A stretch of DNA of 64,000 nt from contig JACPOQ010000035.1 of NCBI GenBank assembly GCA_016191435.1, forward strand, positions 124,001-188,000, read 5' to 3'. The position numbers and the translations under genes were made by a program. How positions within the stretch are numbered: position 1 is the first letter of the stretch; each line of letters opens with the position of its first letter. Below, piece by piece: positions 33,002 through 41,376 of the stretch. The notes under the pieces are model-generated. The model saw nothing but the letters and a program-made list of their open reading frames with translations. It was not told where the DNA came from and searched no databases. This DNA is from Chloroflexota bacterium. Its GTDB lineage: Bacteria > Chloroflexota > Dehalococcoidia > Tepidiformales > Tepidiformaceae.

Positions 33002-34493
33002 CCGCCGCGAGCGCCAGGCGCTCACCTTCTTCGGCATCTCCCTCGTGGTGCTTGTTGGCACGTGGTTCGGTTTCTTCTCGCTGCGCGCGCCAATCTGGTC
33101 GGAGGACATCAAGATCATCCCGGTCGCCGGCCTCTTCCGGATTTTCGGGGACCGCACTAGCGACCTCTTCTCGACATTCCTCCTGCTCGTCATCGTGTCG
33201 CTCGCCTATCTCGGCTGCCTGGCGGCTTTGCGCCGCGGCTTTCCGCGCTCCTTTCCGGTGGCCATGGCCGGCTGCGTGCTTGCCGCGCTGGCCGTGCTGC
33301 CAGTAACGCCGCTCACCTCTCCGGACGTCACGCACCTCGCCGCCGATGTCCGGACACTGTGGCTGCACGGCCAGTACCCGGCGGTGAAAGAAGGCGCCCC
33401 GGACCAGATCGACGACCCCGTCGCCAGGCAGGTGGTCGTGTTCAAGAGCTCGCCCAGTGGCTACGGCCCGCTCGCCTACGCCATCGGCGGCATCGCGCTG
33501 CCCTTCGTCGGCGACAACTTCCGCGCGAACATCGCCGGCCAGAAGGCCGTCGCCGGCGCCTTCCTCGTGCTCACGGCACTCTTTACCGGTCTCGTTGCGA
33601 GGCGCCTCGGCTACAACCCCGGGCTCGCGGCCGCCGCCGTGGGCTTGAATCCGTTGATGCTCTGGCAGTTCCCCGCCGATGGCCACAACGACGCCATCAT
33701 GGCCGCTTTCGGGATGCTCGCGTTGCTTCTCGTCCTCCGGGACCCGCTGAGGGATCGCGCGGCCGGCCTCCTCTCGGGCCTCGCCTCGTTCGCGGCCAAG
33801 TACGCCCTTGCCGTGGCCCTCCCACTGGTCGCGGCCTACTGGTTCCGGCGCTACCGCTGGGCGCGGCCCGCCGCCGCCGGGCTTGTGGGCGTGGGCGGCG
33901 CCCTGGCGGCTATGCTCGTCATCGTCCACACCACGGGCGGCACCGGCACCATCGGGCCGGCCACGGGGCTGACCCAGAACACGCCCTGGGCGCGCATCGC
34001 GGACGCCGTCGATGCCGACCTTCAGGCCAGGCGTGTGCTTTTCGCCGTGTCGTATGTCCTGCTGGCGATAATCGCCGCGACCATCATCATCCGCCACCGG
34101 TTGGAGACGCCGCGCGACCTGGTGGCTGCCATCGGCCTCTTGATGTTCCTCTTCGCCTTTGTCGCCTCACCGAGCCTCCGCCACTGGTACCAGTTGTGGT
34201 ACCTGCCGTTCGCGCTCCTCTCCGGCCGCCGCTGGCTTATCGCCGCGTCGCTGACGTTCACGCTCTCCGCGTTCCTTACTATTCTTGCGTTGAACTGGCA
34301 GGTGCCAATCATCGCGGAGATGGGGATCAAGCAGCCCATCGAGAAGTCGGTCTGGCTTGTGTGGATCCTCACCGGGGGCGCGGCCTTGATAACCTGGCGC
34401 GTGGACATCGAACGTGGGCGCCGCCTGGCCCAGGCGGAGGCGCGCCGCCAGCAGCGCCCCGGCGCCCGCCGTCCGGCTCGCGGCAAGGCCTGA
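32976..34493 (+). CDS. Multi-pass membrane protein, GT-C glycosyltransferase-like (DUF2029/GT87 type)
   Basis: The 505-residue protein has about ten membrane segments and a Lys/Arg-rich cytoplasmic tail. The first outer loop holds TSPDVTHLAADVRTLWLHGQYP, with the acidic residues typical of GT-C polyprenyl-phosphate sugar transferases. LNPLMLWQFPADGHNDAIMA resembles the mannosyltransferase group of GT87-like proteins. The donor is probably a lipid-linked sugar. GGAGGAG (32965-32971) precedes the ATG at 32976, which overlaps the GT2 end. The family assignment is by motif style and topology. Confidence 0.65.
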   Translation: MPTPRMPGNRRERQALTFFGISLVVLVGTWFGFFSLRAPIWSEDIKIIPVAGLFRIFGDRTSDLFSTFLLLVIVSLAYLGCLAALRRGFPRSFPVAMAGCVLAALAVLPVTPLTSPDVTHLAADVRTLWLHGQYPAVKEGAPDQIDDPVARQVVVFKSSPSGYGPLAYAIGGIALPFVGDNFRANIAGQKAVAGAFLVLTALFTGLVARRLGYNPGLAAAAVGLNPLMLWQFPADGHNDAIMAAFGMLALLLVLRDPLRDRAAGLLSGLASFAAKYALAVALPLVAAYWFRRYRWARPAAAGLVGVGGALAAMLVIVHTTGGTGTIGPATGLTQNTPWARIADAVDADLQARRVLFAVSYVLLAIIAATIIIRHRLETPRDLVAAIGLLMFLFAFVASPSLRHWYQLWYLPFALLSGRRWLIAASLTFTLSAFLTILALNWQVPIIAEMGIKQPIEKSVWLVWILTGGAALITWRVDIERGRRLAQAEARRQQRPGARRPARGKA

Positions 34494-34607
34494 TCGCCTC
34501 GTTTCTCAAATGGCAATTAGTAAAGCGATTATACGGCTTCCCAGTGCTCGCCCGCAGGCAGGCCATGCCGTAGAATTCGGCCAGCGACAGGGAATCCGGG
34601 AGACTGT

Positions 34608-35450
34608 GTGAGCTACCCCCTGGCACGGCCGTCTGGCTCGGTTACCCTCATTCGTCCGGCGGGGGGATGGCCGAGCGCTGGGCTGCGCGAGCTCTGGTCC
34701 CGCCGCGAGCTCCTCTACTTCCTCGCGTGGCGCGATATCAAGGTCCGCTACAAGCAGACTTTCGTCGGCGTCGCCTGGGTCGTCCTCCAGCCGCTCGCGC
34801 TCATGGCCGTGTTCAGCGTCTTCCTCGGCCGGCTTGTCGGCATCTCCTCCGATGGCTTCCCGTACCCGGTGTTTGTCTACGCCGGCCTGCTGCCCTTCAA
34901 CTACTTCAGCCTCGCCATGAGCGAGTCCGCGAACAGCGTCGTCAACAACACCCACCTCGTGACCAAGGTCTACTTCCCGCGCCTGGTGGTGCCCCTCGCG
35001 CCCATCCTCTCGAGCTCCCTCGATTTCGCCATCTCCGGCGTCATCCTCCTGGGCCTGATGCTTGTATACGGCGTGTTCCCGGGGCCCGCCGCGTTCGCCC
35101 TGCCCTTCTTTATCCTCGAAGTGGTGGTCCTCGCCCTCGGTGTCGGTATCTGGCTCTCGGCCATCAATGTGCGCTACCGCGACGTGCGTTATGCCTTACC
35201 CTTCTTCCTCCAGGTCCTGTTTTTCGTGACCCCGGTGATCTACTCGAGCAGCCTCCTCGGCGAGCCCTGGCGGGCCATCTACTCGCTAAATCCTCTCGTC
35301 AGCGTCGTCGATGGCTTCCGCTGGTCCCTGCTCGGCGCCGATGCACCCGGGCTCTCCGTTGTCCCCGCGATGGCCGTGGCGTGGCTCATCCTCGTCTCGG
35401 GCGTGTTCTACTTCCGGCGGGCCGAAGCGAGCTTCGCCGATGTGGCCTGA
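34608..35450 (+). CDS. ABC-2 type polysaccharide export permease (Wzm/TagG-like)
   Basis: This 280-residue inner-membrane protein is the pore half of an ABC exporter for O-antigen-, teichoic-acid-like or other glycans. The N-terminus LWSRRELLYFLAWRDIKVRYKQTFVGVAWVVLQPLALM is the signature of the family, and six membrane segments follow, ending with FYFRRAEASFADVA. A GTG start at 34608 has GGGAG upstream, and TAGAAT at 34571-34576 may be its -10. No Wzt/TagH-type ATPase gene follows: the next gene is an epimerase. The ATPase must lie elsewhere. Confidence 0.92.
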   Translation: MSYPLARPSGSVTLIRPAGGWPSAGLRELWSRRELLYFLAWRDIKVRYKQTFVGVAWVVLQPLALMAVFSVFLGRLVGISSDGFPYPVFVYAGLLPFNYFSLAMSESANSVVNNTHLVTKVYFPRLVVPLAPILSSSLDFAISGVILLGLMLVYGVFPGPAAFALPFFILEVVVLALGVGIWLSAINVRYRDVRYALPFFLQVLFFVTPVIYSSSLLGEPWRAIYSLNPLVSVVDGFRWSLLGADAPGLSVVPAMAVAWLILVSGVFYFRRAEASFADVA

Positions 35451-35483
35451 CCCCGATGACTCCAAGAAAGGAACACGCGCGCA

Positions 35484-36503
35484 ATGACTGATTGGGAGGA
35501 CCGAAGCGTCCTCGTGACGGGCGGCGCCTCGTTCATCGGCTCCACGCTCGTCGATGCGCTGGTGCGCCGCGGCAGCCGCGTCCGCGTCGTTGACGACTTC
35601 ACGAGCGGCCGCCGTGCCAACATCGAGCACCACCTCAAGGACGGCACCATCGACCTGATCGAGGGCGATCTCCGCGACCTCCACCTCGCGCGCCGGGCGT
35701 CGAAGGGCATCGACACCGTCTTCCACCTCGCTGCCGACCATGGCGGGCGCGGCTATGTGGACCTCCACCAGGCCGAATGCGCCACCAATTTCGCGCTCGA
35801 CGGGATCGTCTTCAAGGCCGCGAAAGAGGCTGGCGTCGAGAAGATTGTCTTCGCCTCCTCCGGGTGCGTGTACCCGAACCACCTGCAGGCCGACCCCAAC
35901 GAGACGCTCTACCTCACCGAAGACGTCGTCCAGCCGCCCTACGACTCCGACAACCTCTACGGCTACGCCAAGCTCATGGGCGAGCTCACGCTGCGCGCCT
36001 ACCACCTCCAGTACGGCATGAAGACGGCTTCCTGCCGCTACTTCACGGTCTACGGGCCGCGCGGCATCGAAAATCACGCCGTCATCGCGATGATCGCCCG
36101 CGCGTTCGTACGGGCCGACCCATTTGTGGTGTGGGGCAACGGCCAGCAGGTCCGCAATTGGACCTACATCGATGACATCGTCGAAGGCACCATCCGTGTC
36201 GCCGAGAACATCGACGATGGCACGGCCGTGAACCTCGGCACCATGGAGCGCGTGCGCGTCATCGACGCCGTTCACGAAGTCCTCCGCCTCACCGGCTATA
36301 GCCCGAAAATCGAATACCAGCTCGACATGCCAACCGGTCCAATGAATCGCGTCGCGGACAACTCCCTCGCCAGGCAGTTGCTGAACTGGGAGCCGCAGAC
36401 CATGTTCATGGACGGCCTCCGCAAGACCTTCGACTGGTATTTCCAGACGCACGAGCGCGGCGCGGTGGCGCAGACGCTCGAACACATGTTGACTGAGCGG
36501 TGA
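35484..36503 (+). CDS. NAD-dependent nucleotide-sugar epimerase/dehydratase
   Basis: This 339-residue extended SDR has GGASFIG as the nucleotide motif (13-19), VDDFTSGRRAN, FHLAADHGGRGYVD, ASSGCVYPN and the catalytic Tyr-x3-Lys in YGYAKLMGELTLR. The GGASFIG variant and the AADHGGRGY segment recall GDP-mannose 3,5-epimerase-like and related sugar epimerases. It lies in the polysaccharide region, after the export permease and 49 bases before the sugar dehydrogenase. AAGGA precedes its ATG. Confidence 0.85.
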   Translation: MTDWEDRSVLVTGGASFIGSTLVDALVRRGSRVRVVDDFTSGRRANIEHHLKDGTIDLIEGDLRDLHLARRASKGIDTVFHLAADHGGRGYVDLHQAECATNFALDGIVFKAAKEAGVEKIVFASSGCVYPNHLQADPNETLYLTEDVVQPPYDSDNLYGYAKLMGELTLRAYHLQYGMKTASCRYFTVYGPRGIENHAVIAMIARAFVRADPFVVWGNGQQVRNWTYIDDIVEGTIRVAENIDDGTAVNLGTMERVRVIDAVHEVLRLTGYSPKIEYQLDMPTGPMNRVADNSLARQLLNWEPQTMFMDGLRKTFDWYFQTHERGAVAQTLEHMLTER

Positions 36504-36552
36504 GGAGTTCTCCGCAAGGGGAACCGGGCATCGGGGCAGGAAGGAGCACGGC

Positions 36553-37944
36553 ATGACGGGGACGGTTTCGGTGGGGGGCCTCGGCAAGCTCGGCGCGTGC
36601 ATGGCCGCCTGCTTCGCCGAACGGGGCTTCGATGTCATCGGCGTGGATGTAAACCCCGCCACCATCGCCGCCCTCAACGAAGGCGCCGCCCCCATCTATG
36701 AACCCCAGCTGGACGCCTACGTCGCGCGGAACCGGCTGCGCCTCCGCGCCACGAACGATTACGAGGCGGCCGTCCATGCCTCCGATATCACCTTCGTCGT
36801 CGTCCCCACGCCCTCCACGCTGGAAGGCGGCTTCTCGCTTCGGTACGTCGGCGAAGCCGCCCTCGAGATCGGCCGCGCCCTCGCCACCAAGGACGCCTAC
36901 CACGTGGTCGCCATCACCTCCACGGTGATGCCGGGCTCGACCGGTTACGGCATCGTGCCGATCCTCGAACGCGAGTCCGGCAAGCGCTGCGGCGTCGATT
37001 TCGGCGTCTGCTACAGCCCCGAGTTCATCGCTCTCGGCAGCGTCATCCACGATTTCCTTGCCCCCGATTTCCTCCTCATCGGTGAGTCCGACCGGCGCGC
37101 CGGCGGCGTGCTGGAAGCCTGCTACCGCAAGGTCGTCCCGGAATCGACGCCTGTCGCGCGCATGAACTTCGCCGAAGCCGAGCTAGCCAAGCTTGCCGTG
37201 AACACCTTCGTCACCACGAAGATCACGTTCGCGAACATGCTCGCCGAGCTCTGCGAGCGCCTCCCGGGGGCCAGCGTTGACGCTGTCACCCGCGGGATCG
37301 GCCTGGACTCGCGCATCGGCCGCAAGTACCTCACCGGCGCCATGGCCTACGGCGGCCCATGCTTCCCGCGCGATAACGTCGCCCTCTCGCACCTCGCCCG
37401 CACCCTGGGCGTGGACCCCGGCCTCGCCGAGGCCACCGATATGCTCAACAGCCAGAAAGCCGGGCGCCTTGCATCGATGTGCGCGGCGCGGCTGCCCGCC
37501 GGCGCACGCGTCGTCGTGCTCGGCGTTTCCTACAAGCCCGGCAGTAACATCGTCGATGAGTCGCCCGGGCTCGCCTTGCTCAATGCCCTTGCCCGCGAAG
37601 GCTACGAAGCGGTCGGGTATGACCCCCTCGACCTCAAACTCCCGGACGGCTGTCTCGCACCGGGCGCGGTGATCGCTGGCTCGCCGGCCGAAGCGTTCGC
37701 TCGCGCCGACGCCATTATCCTGGCCAACGCCGACGACGCCTTCGACTCCGAGACCGTGCTCGCAATGGCGGCCGCCGCACGCCCGTCGGTTATCTTCGAT
37801 TGCTGGCGGCGCTGGCGCGCACACCTGGACCGCTTCCCGCACGCTGACTACGTGGCCATCGGCCTCGCCCAGGGCAACCCCGCCGATGCCGACGCGCTTC
37901 GCACGCTCGTCACCCGGACGCTGTTCGAAGGTGCGGCGGTCTGA
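36553..37944 (+). CDS. UDP-glucose/GDP-mannose dehydrogenase family protein
   Basis: This 463-residue enzyme oxidises a nucleotide sugar twice to its uronic acid with NAD. It has the Rossmann start [57 protein letters not shown] with the Lys, and the catalytic Cys270 in GGPCFPRDN. The C-terminal domain includes [20 protein letters not shown]. The sugar is not decided by sequence; a uronate precursor for the surface polysaccharide is likely. AAGGAG precedes the ATG. Its stop shares one base with the next gene. Confidence 0.92.
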   Translation: MTGTVSVGGLGKLGACMAACFAERGFDVIGVDVNPATIAALNEGAAPIYEPQLDAYVARNRLRLRATNDYEAAVHASDITFVVVPTPSTLEGGFSLRYVGEAALEIGRALATKDAYHVVAITSTVMPGSTGYGIVPILERESGKRCGVDFGVCYSPEFIALGSVIHDFLAPDFLLIGESDRRAGGVLEACYRKVVPESTPVARMNFAEAELAKLAVNTFVTTKITFANMLAELCERLPGASVDAVTRGIGLDSRIGRKYLTGAMAYGGPCFPRDNVALSHLARTLGVDPGLAEATDMLNSQKAGRLASMCAARLPAGARVVVLGVSYKPGSNIVDESPGLALLNALAREGYEAVGYDPLDLKLPDGCLAPGAVIAGSPAEAFARADAIILANADDAFDSETVLAMAAAARPSVIFDCWRRWRAHLDRFPHADYVAIGLAQGNPADADALRTLVTRTLFEGAAV

Positions 37945-38804
37945 TGACGGCCGTCGGCCGGCGCGCCCGCGAACCCTTTCATGATGGGGAAGCAGCGACG
38001 CTCGAACGCGTGCGCGCCTACTGGGATTCGCGCCCCTGCAACATCCGCCATTCCCGGCAGCCCATCGGCTCGCGCGAATACTTCGATGAGGTCGAGCAAC
38101 GCAAGTATTTCGTCGAGCCCCACATCCCCGGCTTCGCGGATTTCGAACGCTGGCGCGGGAAACGCGTGCTGGAGATCGGCTGCGGCATCGGCACCGATTC
38201 CATCAACTTCGCTCGCGCCGGCGCGGACCTGACCATCGTCGAGTTCTCCGCGGAGAGCCTGGAGCTTTGCAGGCGGCGTTTCGAGGTCTACGGCCTGCAG
38301 GCTACCTTTTACTGCGGCAACGCCGAGGACCTCGACACATTCCTCCCAGAGCAGCAGTTCGACCTCGTCTACAGCTTTGGGGTCATCCACCACACCCCGA
38401 ACCCGGACCGCGTCCTCGAGAAGGTCTCCGGCTACCTCGCTGCTGATGGCGAGGTCCGGGTGATGGTCTACGCGCGCTGGAGCTGGAAGGTGCTCTGGAT
38501 CTTCGCGCGCTACGCGCACTTTAACCCGAGACGGCTCGACGCGGAGGCCGCCCGCAACTCCGAGGCTCAGACTGGCTGCCCTGTCACGGCCATCTACTCA
38601 TTCGCCGACGCCCGGCGCCTCTTCCGGCGCTTCCGGGTCACGGACATGCGCAAAGAGCACATCTTCCCCTACGAAATCCAACGGTACGTACGGTACGAAT
38701 ACCGCAAGGTTTGGTACTTCCGCTACCTCCCACGGCCGGTCTTCCGGTGGCTTGAACAACGCCTCGGGTGGCATCTGCTGATCACCGCCCGGCCGCTCGC
38801 CTGA
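37944..38804 (+). CDS. SAM-dependent methyltransferase
   Basis: This 286-residue class I methyltransferase has motif I as [19 protein letters not shown] (about 75-93), [14 protein letters not shown] for the acidic ribose contact, and [23 protein letters not shown] as motif II/III. A basic, Tyr-rich C-terminal part ([17 protein letters not shown]) follows, maybe for membrane or glycan contact. It starts in TGATGA sharing a base with the dehydrogenase, so it probably decorates the same polysaccharide. Confidence 0.88.
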   Translation: MTAVGRRAREPFHDGEAATLERVRAYWDSRPCNIRHSRQPIGSREYFDEVEQRKYFVEPHIPGFADFERWRGKRVLEIGCGIGTDSINFARAGADLTIVEFSAESLELCRRRFEVYGLQATFYCGNAEDLDTFLPEQQFDLVYSFGVIHHTPNPDRVLEKVSGYLAADGEVRVMVYARWSWKVLWIFARYAHFNPRRLDAEAARNSEAQTGCPVTAIYSFADARRLFRRFRVTDMRKEHIFPYEIQRYVRYEYRKVWYFRYLPRPVFRWLEQRLGWHLLITARPLA

Positions 38805-38812
38805 GGCCCCGC

Positions 38813-39757
38813 GTGGCCGCCGAAGACGGGCCACCGGGCCATCAGCCACCGCAGCCCGGCGCCCTCCCCGTCGTCTCGGTCGTCGTCCCCTGCCTCAACC
38901 GCGCCGCCTTCTTGCGCGAAACCCTCGAAAGCATCCTCAGCCAGGACTACCCGCCGCTCGAAGTAATCGTCGGCGACGGCGGCTCCACCGATGGGACGCT
39001 CGATATCCTGCGCTCCTACGGCGACCGCATCACCTGGTTCTCGGGCCCGGATTCCGGCGCCTTCGATGCCATCATCCGCGGCTGGGCCATGGCCCGAGGC
39101 GAGATCCTCGCCTGGCTCAACGCCGATGATCTCTGGGCGCCCGGCGTCCTGCGCCGGGCCGCCACCTACCTGGCCGAGCACCCGGAGACGGACGTGGTTT
39201 ACGGCGCCTGCCGAGGCATCGACGCTTGCGGCCGGCAGGTCTGGTTTGGCCCCGCGAGGCCCTGGGACCTGCGCCGGGCCGTCCTCGAATGCGACCACAT
39301 CATCAACCAGCCCGCTGCGTTCATGCGGCGCTCCGCAGTCGAGCGCGCCGGCGGCCTGCGCCGTACCTGGCTGCACGACCAGGACCTCTGGCTACGGATG
39401 GCACTCACCGGGGGCCGCTTCGACGCACTGCCGGAATGGTTCGCGAGCGGCCGCATCCACGCCGCGAACATGGGGATGGCGCCGCCCTTCGTGCTGCCCG
39501 CAAAGGTCGAACTGACCCGCGCGGTGCTCGCCGACCCTCGGCTTCCCGCCAGTTACCGCTCGCTGGGCCGGCGCGCAATCAGCAACGCCTACGTGCGCGG
39601 GTTCTCCTACTTGCAGCCCCGCGATCCTCGCCACTGGCGGCTCGGCGCCCGCCAGCTCGCGTTCGCCCTGCGCGAGGACCCCACGAACCTTCCCCACGCA
39701 CTCGCCCGCGTCGCGTCGCTCGCCGCGGCGGTGCTTCTCCGCCGATTTCGCCGCTAA
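38813..39757 (+). CDS. Glycosyltransferase family 2
   Basis: This 314-residue GT2 enzyme has the GT-A start VVSVVVPCLNRAAFLRETLES, VIVGDGGSTDGTLDI, AWLNADDLWAPG (the DxD-like metal site) and LHDQDLWLRMAL in the acceptor half. It has a short hydrophobic end (LARVASLAAAVLL). The GTG at 38813 is chosen because it has GAGG upstream and gives a normal start; an earlier GTG would overlap the methyltransferase. It closes the polysaccharide gene run. Confidence 0.88.
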   Translation: MAAEDGPPGHQPPQPGALPVVSVVVPCLNRAAFLRETLESILSQDYPPLEVIVGDGGSTDGTLDILRSYGDRITWFSGPDSGAFDAIIRGWAMARGEILAWLNADDLWAPGVLRRAATYLAEHPETDVVYGACRGIDACGRQVWFGPARPWDLRRAVLECDHIINQPAAFMRRSAVERAGGLRRTWLHDQDLWLRMALTGGRFDALPEWFASGRIHAANMGMAPPFVLPAKVELTRAVLADPRLPASYRSLGRRAISNAYVRGFSYLQPRDPRHWRLGARQLAFALREDPTNLPHALARVASLAAAVLLRRFRR

Positions 39758-39787
39758 CCAGGCCGCCGCGTTTCGGCGACATTCCGT

Positions 39788-39793
39788 TAGAAT
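39788..39793 (+). promoter_or_regulatory. Possible -10 element of the APH-like gene
   Basis: TAGAAT at 39788-39793 lies 48 bases before the ATG. The same hexamer precedes the ABC permease at 34571-34576. No -35 match is obvious. Confidence 0.3.
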
Positions 39794-39841
39794 CGCCATC
39801 CGCCAGGAACCTGGACGGGGGCGTGAAAGCGCAGGCAGTCG

Positions 39842-40864
39842 ATGGGCGAAGACACGCCAGGGTCCAGTTCGGGGCATCAACGCCGCGCCGCCGCGATTCC
39901 GTATGTCTTGCAAGCCTGGGGTCTGACCGTGACGGGTCGCCCCGCGCCCGTCGCGGGCGGCACGTTGAATTGGAACTATTCGGTCCCCACATCCGGCGGG
40001 CCGATCTTCTTGCGTTGCTACCGTCAGGACCTGGAAACGGAGCGCATCGCAGGCGAACACGCGCTGCTCGAATGGGCCGCCGCGCGCGGAGTCCCCGCAC
40101 CCCTACCTCGCCGTACGTTCGATGGAAACACCATCCTGACGCGTGCTGCCGAGCGCTGGGCCGTGTTCCCGTGGATCGGCGGCGCCACAATCCCGCGGGG
40201 GTCGTTCTGGCCCGCCCAGGCCCGAGCACTCGGCCGGGCCCACGGGCTCACCCAGGCCGTGCTTGCGACTCATCCCGCGAGCGAACACGCAGTCATGCCA
40301 CAACGTTGGGACAAGGGCAGGTCGCTCACGTTGCTGGCGCAACTGGTGAGTGACGCCCGCGCACAGGGCATCGCACCGTGGATCGTCGCCGGCATTGTCC
40401 GCCAGCGGGAACTGCTCGAGGCATTCGAGGTGCTGCCACCTGAGCACTTTTCTTCCCTTCCGTCGCAGGTTCTGCACGGTGACTTTCACGACCAGCAGGT
40501 TCTCTTCGATGGAGACCGCGTTACCGCCGTCGTCGATTGGGAGATCTGGCATAGCGATGCGCGTGCGTGGGAAGTTGTCCGTTCACTCGCGTTCTCGCGC
40601 ATGCTCGGTTCGCCGCTCATGGGTGATTACCTGTCGGGCTACCGCGAACATGTGACCCTTGCGGATGACGAGGCCAGGAAGGCCATCCAGTTATGGTTCC
40701 AGAGCCGGTTGACCGGTCTCTGGGCGTGGTGGGCATACGTGGTCGAACACAACCACCGGGTTGAAGAGTTCTTCCCCGCGATGATAGAAGAGCTCGAACG
40801 GGCCGCTGATGCCTCATGGACCCCAGCGGTTGTCGAGCGCTTCGTCCGCGCTGCATGCGAGTAA
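39842..40864 (+). CDS. Phosphotransferase of the APH/choline kinase family
   Basis: This 340-residue kinase-fold protein has the catalytic loop HGDFHDQQ (His212, Asp214) and the metal motif AVVDWE (Asp232). The HGDxxxxN loop usually ends in Asn; here it is Gln219. An N-terminal PVAGGTLNWNY region is the nucleotide pocket start, with FLRCYR in place of the usual Lys strand. Family members phosphorylate small alcohols, aminoglycosides or sugars; the substrate is unknown. It stands alone between the polysaccharide genes and a small minus-strand gene. Confidence 0.75.
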   Translation: MGEDTPGSSSGHQRRAAAIPYVLQAWGLTVTGRPAPVAGGTLNWNYSVPTSGGPIFLRCYRQDLETERIAGEHALLEWAAARGVPAPLPRRTFDGNTILTRAAERWAVFPWIGGATIPRGSFWPAQARALGRAHGLTQAVLATHPASEHAVMPQRWDKGRSLTLLAQLVSDARAQGIAPWIVAGIVRQRELLEAFEVLPPEHFSSLPSQVLHGDFHDQQVLFDGDRVTAVVDWEIWHSDARAWEVVRSLAFSRMLGSPLMGDYLSGYREHVTLADDEARKAIQLWFQSRLTGLWAWWAYVVEHNHRVEEFFPAMIEELERAADASWTPAVVERFVRAACE

Positions 40865-40873
40865 GGAATCCCC

Positions 40874-41074
40874 TCAGGAGGCGCGCTTGCGGGGCGCCGG
40901 CCGCCGGTGATGGAACGTCCAGAGGTCGCCGCCCGCAGAGGACCATAGCCCGGCGGGCCAGAGCGCTTCCTTTAGCTGCTCGATTTCCCGGGCGTCCGCA
41001 TCCACCGCCTCCCCCATATCGCGGATCCTTGCGTCGAGCAATTCGAGCTTCGGCGGGGAGTTTTTGCGCGTCAC
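40874..41074 (-). CDS. Small protein of unknown function
   Basis: This 66-residue frame begins with a GTG at 41074 and codes for a helical, charged N-terminus (LELLDARIRDMGEAVDADAREIEQLKEAL) and a Trp/His/Arg-rich end. The heptad-like spacing of Leu and Ile hints at a short coiled coil. It lies convergent to the APH-like gene with a 9-base gap. No strong ribosome site is visible, so it is a candidate. Confidence 0.4.
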   Translation of the reverse strand: MTRKNSPPKLELLDARIRDMGEAVDADAREIEQLKEALWPAGLWSSAGGDLWTFHHRRPAPRKRAS

Positions 41075-41131
41075 AGTGGCAAGAGAATCGGTTCAGATTC
41101 CTGAGCGGGTAAGTCCCATGTGAGATTTTTA

Positions 41132-41166
41132 TTGACTTGCAAGGTTGCAATCCCGTATTTAATACG
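41132..41166 (+). promoter_or_regulatory. Promoter and palindrome ahead of the 30-residue peptide
   Basis: TTGACT (41132-41137), 18 bases, then TATTTA (41156-41161) forms a -35/-10 pair in a locally AT-rich stretch. TTGCAA occurs twice between them (41137-41142, 41145-41150). The -10 lies in a perfect palindrome, CGTATT-T-AATACG (41154-41166), which could be a repressor site. Confidence 0.6.
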
Positions 41167-41203
41167 TTGCTGGCCGGTATACGGTCCGCAATGGAGGCGG
41201 TCC

Positions 41204-41296
41204 ATGCGTGGACTCGTGACGCTCCTCACCATCGGCTCGCTTGCGGGTGTCGCTCTCCTTTCCGGGAGTGCGGTCTTCCTCAACGTCCTCTGGTAA
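41204..41296 (+). CDS. 30-residue hydrophobic membrane peptide
   Basis: An open frame of 31 codons from ATG 41204 to TAA 41296 codes for a short peptide: a basic start (MRGLVTLLTIG), then a hydrophobic helix through SLAGVALLSG to FLNVLW. GGAGG (41193-41197) is six bases before the ATG. A promoter lies 40-70 bases upstream and a hairpin follows at 41316-41343. This combination is what a real microprotein gene would show. It has no recognised homologue and could be a regulator of a membrane complex or a leader peptide. Confidence 0.55.
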   Translation: MRGLVTLLTIGSLAGVALLSGSAVFLNVLW

Positions 41297-41315
41297 TACG
41301 GAGCAGGTAACCCCG

Positions 41316-41343
41316 GGGGAGCGGGCTGGCAGGCTCGCTCCCC
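41316..41343 (+). terminator. Hairpin after the 30-residue peptide gene
   Basis: GGGGAGCG (41316-41323) pairs with CGCTCCCC (41336-41343), extended by GGC/GCT to an inner 6-base loop. There is no U-tract, so termination efficiency is uncertain. It lies 20 bases after the peptide stop and before the convergent HD-GYP gene. Confidence 0.4.
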
Positions 41344-41376
41344 TACCCTCCAGCGTTTCCGCCGCCGCGAAGCCAT

